Below, in pieces: positions 52,785 through 60,717 of a stretch of DNA of 64,000 nt (positions within the stretch are counted from its first letter, which is position 1; each line of letters starts with the position of its first letter). Position numbers and translations under genes: made by a program. The notes below the pieces were generated by a model. It searched no databases, was not told where the DNA came from, and saw nothing but the letters and a program-made list of their open reading frames with translations. The stretch is from NCBI GenBank assembly GCA_038150225.1, contig JAYQWG010000003.1, forward strand, positions 23,394 to 87,393, in the 5' to 3' direction. This DNA is from Lucifugimonas sp038150225 (GTDB taxonomy: Bacteria > Chloroflexota > Dehalococcoidia > Lucifugimonadales > Lucifugimonadaceae).

Positions 52785-53448
52785 GCGAATCCACCGGTAC
52801 GAACCTGACTTCCGCTCCCGGTTTGATCAGCGACGGATTTTCTCGTTGGACATCAAACAATGGAACAGCAGTCCGACCAATCAACTGCCACCCACCTGGG
52901 CTTGCATTCGGGTAAACACCGGTTTGGGATTCTGCGATACCAACCGATCCTGCTGGAACTTTTACACGGGGAGTTGTGAGACGTGGACAGGCGATGCGTT
53001 CGTCCAATCCACCTAAATAAGGAAAGCCTGGGGCGAATCCGATCATGTAAACCAGATATCCAGTTCCTGAGTGGATATCGATAACTTCCTGCGGCGAGAT
53101 GCCAGCATGTTCGGCTACATGATAAAGATCAGGACCGTCTTCACCACCGTAAACAACTGGGAGTTCGATGATCTCCCTAGTGGCACTCCAATCTGACTCA
53201 CCTTGTATACCGTCGAGCAATCCGCCGACCTGATCTGACATTTCGCCTAACGTAATCTCAATCGGGTTGTAAACGACCAGCAACGAACGGTAAGTAGGGA
53301 TCATCTCGATGACTTTGTCGCCAAGAGACTTTTCAACTGAATCGAACAAGGCGTAAACCCGACTGTTCACATCCGGGTCGATCACCTCGCCAAACTCGAC
53401 TAGCACTGCTGAATCACCGGCCGGAAGTATTTTGGGAGAATCAGTCAA
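52777..53448 (-). CDS. pxpB: 5-oxoprolinase subunit PxpB (KipI-like)
   Basis: This 223-residue protein has ILPAGDSAVLVEFGEVIDPD, YRSLLVVYNP, and the signature VYMIGFAPGFPYLGGLDERI with GSVGIAESQTGVYPNASPGG. The frame is open to 53529, inside pxpA, but TTG 53448, 13 bases after the pxpA stop, gives the normal start. It pairs with PxpC as the ATP-using part of 5-oxoprolinase. Confidence 0.88.
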   Translation of the reverse strand: MTDSPKILPAGDSAVLVEFGEVIDPDVNSRVYALFDSVEKSLGDKVIEMIPTYRSLLVVYNPIEITLGEMSDQVGGLLDGIQGESDWSATREIIELPVVYGGEDGPDLYHVAEHAGISPQEVIDIHSGTGYLVYMIGFAPGFPYLGGLDERIACPRLTTPRVKVPAGSVGIAESQTGVYPNASPGGWQLIGRTAVPLFDVQRENPSLIKPGAEVRFVPVDSHD

Positions 53449-53461
53449 ATTCTTCGTTCGT

Positions 53462-54238
53462 CTATCCGACCAGATCAGACATTCGAGAAATCTGAACACC
53501 TGCTGATTCGAGTTCTTTTCGAACCGCACCTGCTAGCTCTACTGCGCCAGCTGTGTCGCCATGGAGACAAATCGAGTCTGCACTGAAATCGATTTCCGTA
53601 CCGTCGACCGCAAAGACCTTGCCTTCGGTTGCAAGCTTTAACGAACGTGACACGACTTCTTCGGGATCGTGAACCACTGCGCCAGGTTGTGATCGTGGAA
53701 CCAGCGTTCCTTCAGGGGTCACTGCGCGGTCGGCATAACACTCTCGGGCTACTTTCACCCCTGCTTCCCGCGCCAGTTGTTCCCACCTCGATCCAGCAAG
53801 CACGACGTGAATCAGGTCCGGGTCGAAATCCTTCACCGCTTGGACAACCGCTTCAGCTGTCTGCTCGTCTCGAACTGCCGTGTTGTACAGGGCGCCGTGT
53901 GGTTTCACGTGCTGAAGTTTTCGTCCAGAGGTGAACGCGGCCAACGCACCGACCTGGTAGGTCACGGCGTTATAGACCTCCTGTGGGGTCAAATCCATGT
54001 TCCGGCGACCAAAACCAGCCAGATCCGGGTACGCAGGATGGGCGCCGATCCCAACGCCGTTCTGGTCGGCAAGTTCAACGGTTTTTGCCATCCAGTCGGG
54101 ATCTCCAGCATGGAAACCTGTTGCGATATTCGCCGACGTTATGAATTTGACTATCTCACTGTCTAAGCCAAGTTCGTATCCGGCGAATGACTCGCCAATA
54201 TCTGCGTTGAAATCTATTCGTCCGTTGGTTCCTGTCAC
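53462..54238 (-). CDS. pxpA: 5-oxoprolinase subunit PxpA (LamB/YcsF family)
   Basis: This protein of about 258 residues has the family start RIDFNADIGESFAGYELG, then SANIATGFHAGDPDWM, GIGAHPAYPDLAGFGRR, and VKPHGALYN with conserved metal-type His residues. It binds 5-oxoproline for the PxpBC pair. The frame reaches 54325, but GTG 54238 with GGAG upstream is preferred; GTG 54250 is the alternative. It is the first gene of the long minus-strand array. Confidence 0.9.
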   Translation of the reverse strand: MTGTNGRIDFNADIGESFAGYELGLDSEIVKFITSANIATGFHAGDPDWMAKTVELADQNGVGIGAHPAYPDLAGFGRRNMDLTPQEVYNAVTYQVGALAAFTSGRKLQHVKPHGALYNTAVRDEQTAEAVVQAVKDFDPDLIHVVLAGSRWEQLAREAGVKVARECYADRAVTPEGTLVPRSQPGAVVHDPEEVVSRSLKLATEGKVFAVDGTEIDFSADSICLHGDTAGAVELAGAVRKELESAGVQISRMSDLVG

Positions 54239-54337
54239 TGGACTCTCCACTCGTGCGCCAATCAGGCACCTCACCAGATTTGGCGAACATGATGCACTAA
54301 TAATTATGAACCGACTCGGTTGCACAACTAAAATTAC

Positions 54338-55048
54338 GTGATGCTCGAAGAATTTTATTCCAGAGTGATCGGAATTCTCGCGTCTCTTTGGCGGAGCTTT
54401 GGATCGCCGCGAATTGCGGGCGACGAAAAAGCTGTGTATGCGGCGAAATCTCTGTGGTCGAAAAAGGATCAGGCAAAAAGCGCGAGTACTGGCCTGCCCG
54501 CTCGCACACGCAACGCCATCATTGCTGTTGGTGGTGTGGTTGTGGCGATAGTCCTTGTCTGGTTTGTGTTCTCACTTGTTTCGGGAGACGGCGACTCGGG
54601 TGAACCCGAACTGGCAACATTACCGACTCCTACTCCGTTTACCGGCCCGGTGTACCTGACTGAGATTCAAGCCATCGACCACGCACTGCAAGCAGCTCGT
54701 GACAACGGCCTCGAAAGTTCTGAGTTTGAACAGATCGCAAGGCGGATCACTTTTGGTGAATTCGCTGAGGCAATTGGGCAGAAAGACCGGGCAGAGCGAG
54801 GATTACTCGAAACCGCGACTGAAACAGAGGTATAGGCGGTAGCTTTTGCTGGTGATGTCGAACTTGGACTGTCCAATGGTGAGTCCGTGGTTTACGACAA
54901 TCTGACCGTAATTCTCGATGCGCTAACAGCGCAGGTCTACAGGGTTGAAGCGTTCTACGGTGACTATGAGTCCGAAGTTCGTGCCCCGGTTTGGTTGAGA
55001 CCTCCAACCCCTACTCCGCTACCGAGCGTTCTCGAAGCTTCCAACTAA
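54338..55048 (+). CDS. Single-pass membrane protein of unknown function with in-frame TAG
   Basis: I do not recognise the family. The N-terminal 60 residues are basic, followed by a membrane segment (NAIIAVGGVVVAIVLVWFVF, about residues 64-86). A Pro-Thr stretch (LATLPTPTPFTGPVYL) and an extracytoplasmic alpha-helical part follow. A TAG at 54833-54835 ends the frame after ETATETEV. The same frame then runs on without a stop for 70 codons (AVAFAGDVELGLSNGESVVY and onward) to TAA 55046-55048, ending in PPTPTPLPSVLEASN. The matching Pro-Thr style suggests one protein with CAG changed to TAG. It diverges from pxpA and its extended end meets the radC stop. Confidence 0.65.
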
Positions 55049-55762
55049 TCGAATCCGAGCTTCTTCTCGCGCATCGAGATGTAACGACCTTGCCCAACCA
55101 CGAGGTGGTCGACGACCTCGATGTCCAGCAGTTTTCCCGCTTCGACGAGGTTCTTGGTAATCGACACGTCGTCCTGGCTCGGTGTTGGATCGCCGTATGG
55201 ATGATTGTGGACTAAGGCGATTTGGGGTGCGTTGCGTCTGACAGCTCTTGAGAACACTTCGGCAGGTCTTACCAGCGCAGCATTCACACTTCCTGAATAG
55301 AGGTTTTTAATCCCAAGTACCTGGTTGCGGGTCGACAGTACAGCAACCCGAAAATGTTCGCGGTCGAGAGTCGACATTTCAGCCATAAACAGGTTAGCCA
55401 AATCGGATAGCGAAGTGATTACTACCCTGTCTTCAGGAGCCAGTGAGGCCACGCGTCGACCTAGCTCAATACCGGCAAGTATTTGACTGGCTTTGGCTTT
55501 GGAAATCCCGTGTAACTGGCAAATCTCATCGAATGTGATTCGAGAGTGTCCGGACAACCCACCAAACTCAGCCAGTAACCGGCCTGCCATCGAAAGAACG
55601 TTCTCACCTTCGAGACCGGTTCTCAACAGGATTGCGAGCAGCTCAGCGTTCGAAAGTTGATTCGCACCATAATGCCAGCCGTTCACGAGGACGTTCAGCA
55701 ACAGGAAAATCGCGAATAGCTGGATGTTCGGTCTGGATCGTTTTATCGAGAGTTAAAGTCAT
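55045..55762 (-). CDS. radC: RadC-family JAB/MPN protein, frameshifted near the N-terminus
   Basis: The open frame from 55701 encodes most of a RadC protein: SNAELLAILLRTGLEGENVL, helix-hairpin-helix LHGISKAKASQILAGIELG, and the JAMM metal motif ALVHNHPYGDPTPSQDD. The usual RadC opening is missing from it but lies upstream in another frame. ATG 55762 starts a run containing IRDFPVAERPRERL, and a one-base change near 55670-55676 joins it to HYGANQLSNAELL, recreating the family consensus. So the gene was about 238 residues and has lost one base, or the base is a sequence error. RadC proteins are metal-dependent and of uncertain function despite the DNA-repair name. Confidence 0.82.
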
Positions 55763-55789
55763 AGCCCCGGCAATTTATACCGGGGCTAT
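55761..55789 (-). terminator. Hairpin between the oxidoreductase gene and radC
   Basis: ATAGCCCCGG (55761-55770) pairs perfectly with CCGGGGCTAT (55780-55789). It lies 37 bases after the oxidoreductase stop. The 3' arm runs into the likely radC ATG (55762-55760), so the hairpin may also limit radC translation. The minus-strand tail after it (GACTTTAAC) is only weakly T-rich. Confidence 0.7.
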
Positions 55790-55825
55790 TTCAATCACGA
55801 AAAGTTTGTGGCAGGAAATGCCGAC

Positions 55826-56878
55826 CTACAGGTACTGGCGTTCGCCTGTTTGCCATGCTCGCTGTAGAGCGTCGGTGAACTCCATGTACTTCACTGAGTC
55901 GGTGAAGTTCGAGCGAGTCACCTGCTCGGTTCTGCGAATGGCGTTGATGAACTCTTCCTCAACACGCCAGTCGCCACGCTTGTCGGCAGGCACTTCAATT
56001 ACTGACATCGAATCGTCACCCTTGCGACCACCCAAAACAACAGGATCGTTGCCGAGCCCGCTGGTCTCGATGTGGAGGGTTCCTTCGGTTCCGAAAATCC
56101 AAATGTCGGTTGCCGGAACGAACGGGCCAGAAACCGTCGTAACGGAAAGGTTCACCGAACCGCCACCAGACAGTGAATAAATGATGTCGAGTTGGTCGGG
56201 GATGGTCATCTGTTCGCGGGATCCGTCCCAACCTTTGCGGTGAGGCACTACGATCTGTGCATTCGCAGAAACTGAGCTGGCAGTACCAACGAGGCGCATC
56301 AGGTTTTCATACCAAATTCCGGTGGTCATCACGTTGTTTCCAGACAGCCGACGAATGTGTCGCCAGTGGGCTTCCTGGTCGGAGTCTGGGAAGTCGCTTC
56401 CGTCGGTGATTCGAGCATTTACGTTGACTACATCGCCAACATATCCGTCGGCAATAAGATCGATTACGTGCGCTTCACATGCCATCAAGTGAGGAGGCGG
56501 AACTACCTGGGTTACTAGGTCGGGGTTCGCCAGCGAGGCAGCAAGCATTTCCTTTGCTTCAGCAGCGTTCATTGCCATTCGAGCTTCGCAAAGAACATGC
56601 TTGCCGTTGTCGAGAGCGGTAAGCGTTGTGGTCGAGTGCATGTACGGCCATGTGCCAATACAAACAGCGTCGATGTTCGGGTCTTCGATAAGGTCCAACC
56701 ATGTTGGGTATGCTTCACCCAACTCCCATTTGTCTGCGGCTGCGCGGCTCGACTCAAGCGACCGGTTTGCAACACCAACCAGTTCAACTCCCGGCTGCGC
56801 TCGCAAGCCCGGAATGTGTCGTAGCCCGGTGTTGGCTCCAGCCCCTATAAAACCGACTCGAATCGTGTCGTCTGCCAT
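55826..56878 (-). CDS. Gfo/Idh/MocA-family NAD(P)-dependent oxidoreductase
   Basis: This 350-residue protein has an N-terminal NAD fold (IRVGFIGAGANTGLRHIPGL), NIDAVCIGTWPYMHSTTTLT, and GKHVLCEARMAMNAAEAKEM where family members carry EKP. The Pro-Lys of the EKP motif is replaced (CEARMA), so the usual catalytic Lys is missing. The C-terminal dimer domain follows, with DIWIFGTEGTLHIETSG. The frame is open to 56905, but ATG 56878, preceded by GAGG, is preferred. The substrate, often a sugar or inositol, is unknown. Confidence 0.83.
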   Translation of the reverse strand: MADDTIRVGFIGAGANTGLRHIPGLRAQPGVELVGVANRSLESSRAAADKWELGEAYPTWLDLIEDPNIDAVCIGTWPYMHSTTTLTALDNGKHVLCEARMAMNAAEAKEMLAASLANPDLVTQVVPPPHLMACEAHVIDLIADGYVGDVVNVNARITDGSDFPDSDQEAHWRHIRRLSGNNVMTTGIWYENLMRLVGTASSVSANAQIVVPHRKGWDGSREQMTIPDQLDIIYSLSGGGSVNLSVTTVSGPFVPATDIWIFGTEGTLHIETSGLGNDPVVLGGRKGDDSMSVIEVPADKRGDWRVEEEFINAIRRTEQVTRSNFTDSVKYMEFTDALQRAWQTGERQYL

Positions 56879-57032
56879 GTGGCGATATTCCTCTTCTGTG
56901 ACCACAATGTGATCTTGCGTATGCGTGGCTTCTGATCCTGTTCCGCTTAGAAGCGGACAAAGTTTACGCTAATCTTGCTCGACGACCAGCCCTGAAACTG
57001 GTTTTGCACTAAACGTTATTTTTGCGGGAGAG

Positions 57033-57347
57033 GTGATGATCACTCCAACGTCCATCAACATGACCGGTGAGGGAATTCAGATCGCGTGGGATGATGGTCG
57101 GACGTGTACCTACCCGTACCGATACTTGCGATTGCAGTGTGCGTGTGCGGCGTGTGTCGAGGAAATGACCGGACGCCCGATTTTGAACGTTTCTGCCGTT
57201 CCCGATGACATCATTGCAGTTGAATACATTGACGTCGGGAGATACGCCTACCAATTCCTGTGGACCGACGGTCACGATTCAGGAATTTACCCGTTCGAGA
57301 TGTTGCTTCGACTCGCTGCGAATGACGACGCGGTGAAGTGTGAGTAG
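57033..57347 (+). CDS. DUF971-domain protein (gamma-butyrobetaine hydroxylase-like N-terminal domain)
   Basis: This 104-residue protein has the DUF971 pattern IQIAWDDGRTCTYPYRYLRL, then CACAACVEEMTGRPIL with the Cys residues, and YAYQFLWTDGHDSGIYPFEM. This domain occurs alone in bacteria, often near Mrp/Fe-S genes, and at the N-terminus of carnitine-synthesis hydroxylases. GTG 57033 or ATG 57036 follows GGGAGAGG. It overlaps the DinB-family gene by eight bases. Confidence 0.85.
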   Translation: MMITPTSINMTGEGIQIAWDDGRTCTYPYRYLRLQCACAACVEEMTGRPILNVSAVPDDIIAVEYIDVGRYAYQFLWTDGHDSGIYPFEMLLRLAANDDAVKCE

Positions 57348-57891
57348 TTCTTCGATGGATCACCGAGACCTGTTTCTGCAATCGATCGGTGATTATGAGC
57401 GGCAGCTAAACCGAGCGTTGCGTGACCTATCGCAGGAGAAAGCCCGCTGGATGGCAACCCCTGATACCAACCACATTTTGTGGATCCTCTGGCACATCGG
57501 CCGGATGGAAGACATGTGGGGCTGGTATTTGCGCGGCACTCCCGGGTTTGAAAGCGACACACGCTGGATCGAGGGTGGATGGGCTGAAAAATTCGGCATC
57601 GACGCTCGTAGAACCGGCGCCGGCGACTCGATCGAGCAGGTCCGTGAATTTCCTGACATTCCGCTCGCAGACGTAGTCGAATACTGGCAGGCATGTCGTG
57701 CTCAGCTGGTAAAGACGGTGAAAAACATTTCAGCCGATCAGTTTGAAGTAAAACGTCCTGAAATCTGGACTCATGCTCCCGACCGAGCTCCAACGCTGCT
57801 CTGGGTACTGGGTCGAATCCCCGTTGAAAACTCACAACACGTAGGGCAAATAGCGTTCATCCGCGGGTTGTACGCGGCGCAGACTTCGTAG
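57340..57891 (+). CDS. DinB-family (DUF664-like) four-helix protein
   Basis: This 183-residue protein has the DinB fold pattern. One metal-binding His lies in the helix HILWILWHIGRMEDMWGWYL, and a late NSQHVGQIAFIRGL supplies another. DinB-like proteins bind a divalent metal and include thiol-dependent transferases. The GTG start lies inside the DUF971 gene, so the two are coupled. Its stop abuts that of the convergent NTF2-like gene. The function is not known. Confidence 0.75.
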   Translation: MSSSSMDHRDLFLQSIGDYERQLNRALRDLSQEKARWMATPDTNHILWILWHIGRMEDMWGWYLRGTPGFESDTRWIEGGWAEKFGIDARRTGAGDSIEQVREFPDIPLADVVEYWQACRAQLVKTVKNISADQFEVKRPEIWTHAPDRAPTLLWVLGRIPVENSQHVGQIAFIRGLYAAQTS

Positions 57892-58326
57892 CTAACCCGA
57901 GAAACCTGGATCACTCGCACCCACGGCTTGAACGGCGTTTGCCAGGAATGAAGAACGGAACTGGACGCCCCACTTGCCGTCGAGTTTTGTGAACACCCAG
58001 AGTGTGTCGAAACCGTTGTATTCGGATCCGTCTTTGTGCTGACGTGACTGCCGGATGGCAAGGTGAACTTTTTCAGGGCTCGACTGCACCGCTGCAATCG
58101 ATTTCGTAAACGTGCGCGCCCATCCTTCGGCAATTAACTGCTCGGTCATTTTGGGTTGCGGTCCGTGAAAATCTGCCGGTTTCTCCCAGACATGAAATTT
58201 GTTGTTTGCCAACCGCATATGGGGGAAATGCATCTCGGCGACCATCCCGTCTGCATCGCGATCGTTGAACGCTTTTGCCCATCTTTCAAAACTGGCAATC
58301 GCTTGATTCTCGGCTTCTTTATCCAT
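57892..58326 (-). CDS. NTF2/SnoaL-like protein
   Basis: This 144-residue protein has the NTF2-like cone fold. A first helix runs NQAIASFERWAKAFNDRDAD, then MVAEMHFPHMRLANNKFHVW, and the last strands include YNGFDTLWVFTKLDGKWGVQ. Members include polyketide cyclases and steroid isomerases, but many have no known role. The start has ATG 58326 with no strong ribosome-binding site. Confidence 0.72.
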   Translation of the reverse strand: MDKEAENQAIASFERWAKAFNDRDADGMVAEMHFPHMRLANNKFHVWEKPADFHGPQPKMTEQLIAEGWARTFTKSIAAVQSSPEKVHLAIRQSRQHKDGSEYNGFDTLWVFTKLDGKWGVQFRSSFLANAVQAVGASDPGFSG

Positions 58327-58480
58327 GCTTGTCCTGACCCTCTTTGCGGCAAACGGGCTTTGTTGAGCGACATTCTCGAAATTACTGCACTAAGATAGCG
58401 TCCCGAATCTGATCAGGCGAGTTGACCTTATTCCTCCTGGGATGCTGGCAACCTCGCGAATCCAAATGCAGGGAGATCGA

Positions 58481-59374
58481 ATGGCAAAGCGAATCAATCG
58501 GGTGATCGAGCTCATAGAGATGGGCGAGCCCGTTTACTACACGGGCACCGGTCCGCTGACTTATGAAAACGGCAAGAAACAGGCTTCGACCTGGGCTGAC
58601 TTCCTTATCACTGACTTTGAGCACCATGCTTTCGATGTAGCTGGGCTAACTGAGTTCATGCGAGGTCTCGTTGACGGTGGCCCAACTAAGGCCGGGCACC
58701 GAACTCCTGCCGTAATCTCGACGCTCCCTTCAAACTGCAGAACTATCGAAGAAGTTCGAGCAAACGCATGGCAAATTCGACAGGTTCTTTCAGCAGGTGT
58801 TCACGGAATTCTTCACACCCACGCCCGACAGGCTGACGCCGTTCGAGCATTCATAGAAGAGTGCCGATACCCGTTCCACAAGAGCGGCCGAGAAGGTCTT
58901 GGCGAAGGTCAGCGAGGAGCCGGTGGTCAGCGACAACCGGCTGAAATCTGGGGAGTTTCTCCTCAGGAGTATGTAAAGATCGCCGACCCATGGCCACTGA
59001 ACCCGGATGGCGAACTGTTCCTCGGTCTCAAACTCGAAAACCAGGAATCAGCTGCTAACGCAGACGCTATTTGCAGGGTGCCTGGTTTGGCTTTCGTCGA
59101 GTGGGGGCCTGGTGACATGGGTATGTCATTCGGCAACCCTGACGCTCACGATCCTCCGTACCCGCCTGAAATGGACCGAGTTCGAAACCACATCAAGTCG
59201 TGCGCAGACGCGAATGGCTTGAAATTCCTCTGTTCATGGAACGACCCGAACAAGACTGACGAAGAGAACATCCAGGTTCTCATAGATATGGGTACGCACA
59301 TCTTCTCCGGCGGCGGAGAGGAAAAGGCAGCCGTTGGTCGAAAGATGACCAATCGCCAAATGCCAGTCGGCTAG
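58481..59374 (+). CDS. HpcH/HpaI-family aldolase-like protein, divergent
   Basis: This 297-residue TIM-barrel protein has the family plan: FLITDFEHHAFDVAGLTEFM near the start, ILHTHARQADAVRAFIEECR, and late FVEWGPGDMGMSFGNPD. It is longer than the copy at 919-1680, with an extra Gly/Gln/Arg-rich loop (GLGEGQRGAGGQRQPAE). The frame is open to 58442, but ATG 58481, preceded by GGGAG, is preferred. It may act on a larger hydroxy-oxo acid. A terminator hairpin follows. Confidence 0.78.
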   Translation: MAKRINRVIELIEMGEPVYYTGTGPLTYENGKKQASTWADFLITDFEHHAFDVAGLTEFMRGLVDGGPTKAGHRTPAVISTLPSNCRTIEEVRANAWQIRQVLSAGVHGILHTHARQADAVRAFIEECRYPFHKSGREGLGEGQRGAGGQRQPAEIWGVSPQEYVKIADPWPLNPDGELFLGLKLENQESAANADAICRVPGLAFVEWGPGDMGMSFGNPDAHDPPYPPEMDRVRNHIKSCADANGLKFLCSWNDPNKTDEENIQVLIDMGTHIFSGGGEEKAAVGRKMTNRQMPVG

Positions 59375-59401
59375 GTGCCGAGACACTTCTGGAACAAACC
59401 A

Positions 59402-59423
59402 GGGGCGACCAGTTGGTCGCCCC
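59402..59423 (+). terminator. Hairpin after the HpcH/HpaI-like gene
   Basis: GGGGCGACC (59402-59410) pairs perfectly with GGTCGCCCC (59415-59423) and is followed by CGTTTGG. The T-run is weak. Confidence 0.7.
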
Positions 59424-59431
59424 CGTTTGGA

Positions 59432-59550
59432 TTAACCCATTCTCTCGGCGGGAGAAGGTTGGGATGAGGGAGAACTGATCTTTGCGGTGCCCGATTTTTA
59501 TCGTTCGACCTCCCCTCACCTCAATCCTCTCCTCAGGGAGAGGAGGTTAA
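59432..59550. repeat. Inverted pair of REP-like palindromic repeats
   Basis: Two copies of a 41-42 base element face each other. On the minus strand, 59473-59432 reads CTCCCTCATCCCAACC then CTCCC..GAGAG to GGTTAA; on the plus strand, 59509-59550 reads CTCCCCTCACCTCAATCC then CTCTCC..GGAGAG to GGTTAA. Each has its own small palindrome, and together they form a long inverted repeat around a 35-base centre. This is the plan of REP doublets (BIMEs), repeated many times in some genomes. Confidence 0.75.
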
Positions 59551-59582
59551 GAAAAGAGGATCCCCCGATGGAGCGATCCTCT
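59548..59582 (-). terminator. Intrinsic terminator of the E1 alpha-beta genes
   Basis: On the minus strand AGAGGATC (59582-59575) pairs with GATCCTCT (59562-59555) and is followed by TTTCTTAA. It lies 24 bases after the E1 beta stop. Confidence 0.83.
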
Positions 59583-59606
59583 ACTTAATTTCAACTCTCG
59601 GTGAAC

Positions 59607-60674
59607 TTACTCGCGGCCGAGCATGTTCTTTACAGTTCCGACGATGTCTTCTGGCTGTGGCATGAATGCCATTTCCAGTCCTCGGTTGTACGGAACTGGA
59701 GAGTGAGGAGCGGTAACTCGCTTGATAGGAGCGTCGAGGTAGTCGAATGCTTTATCAGCGATTACAGCTGCAAACTCAGATGCCATCGAGGCTCGAGGGG
59801 TGTCCTCGTCGACGATCACAACATTGTTCGTCTTCTGAACAGACTCGATGAGAATGTCCTCGTCGAACGGTGATAGCGACATCATGTCGATCACCTCTGC
59901 ACTAATGCCTACTTCAGCAAGCTGTTCTGCTGCCTTCTGGCAAGCGATCGATGTGTACGACATTCCAACGAGTGTCACATCGTCACCCCGCTGCATGTAG
60001 CGACCTTTACCAAGTTCAATCGTGTATTCCTCATCGGGAACAAATCCTGTGAGGTTGATCAGTTTCTTGTCGTTGACTACAAACACAGGGTCATCGTCAC
60101 GAATTGCAGCAGCTAGCAGTCCCTTTACAGAATAAGGATCCGATGGGACCACGACTTTCAAACCAGGGATGTGCGCCAGCATCGAGTAGAAACTCTCAGA
60201 GTGCTGAGCAGCATGACCAGTACCGGCACCAGATCGAGCAAACAACGTCATCGGGACCTTAGTTTGGCCACCGAACATGTATCGGCTCTTAGCTGCGTTC
60301 GACAACAACTGGTCGAATGCGACAGTCACGAAGTCGAAGTACATCAAGTCGACAACGGGTCGAAGACCGGTGAGCGCAGACCCAACTGCGGCTCCAACGA
60401 AGCCAGCTTCGGAAATCGGTGCATCTCGAATTCGGTCTGAACCAAATTCCTGGACCAGTCCTTTAGTCGCCGCGAACGGACCACCCCATGCGTCGAGTGG
60501 TTCTTTGGTGTCTTTATCGAATCCGCCGGAAATGTCCTCTCCCATGAGGAACACATCTTCATCCCGAATCATCTCCGCGCGCAGAGTGTCACGAAATACA
60601 TCTCGGAATCGTTTTTCCGAACCAGCAACGTCATAGCCAGGTCCGGTCGAGTTGTTTGCTTGTGAGGTCGTCAT
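59607..60674 (-). CDS. 2-oxoacid (pyruvate/acetoin) dehydrogenase E1 beta subunit
   Basis: This 355-residue protein is the transketolase-like beta subunit of a two-chain E1. Landmarks are FRDTLRAEMIRDEDVFLMGE, GDRIRDAPISEAGFVGAAVG-like block around residue 80, DFVTVAFDQLLSNAAKSRYM, and VVDEDTPRASMASEFAAVI. With the alpha subunit it decarboxylates a 2-oxo acid with thiamine diphosphate and passes the acyl group to lipoate. E2 and E3 are not in the window. Pyruvate or acetoin is likely. Confidence 0.92.
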   Translation of the reverse strand: MTTSQANNSTGPGYDVAGSEKRFRDVFRDTLRAEMIRDEDVFLMGEDISGGFDKDTKEPLDAWGGPFAATKGLVQEFGSDRIRDAPISEAGFVGAAVGSALTGLRPVVDLMYFDFVTVAFDQLLSNAAKSRYMFGGQTKVPMTLFARSGAGTGHAAQHSESFYSMLAHIPGLKVVVPSDPYSVKGLLAAAIRDDDPVFVVNDKKLINLTGFVPDEEYTIELGKGRYMQRGDDVTLVGMSYTSIACQKAAEQLAEVGISAEVIDMMSLSPFDEDILIESVQKTNNVVIVDEDTPRASMASEFAAVIADKAFDYLDAPIKRVTAPHSPVPYNRGLEMAFMPQPEDIVGTVKNMLGRE

Positions 60675-60717
60675 ATGAACTTCTGTTTACTGAACTAGAT
60701 GGTGAAACCGATTTCTC

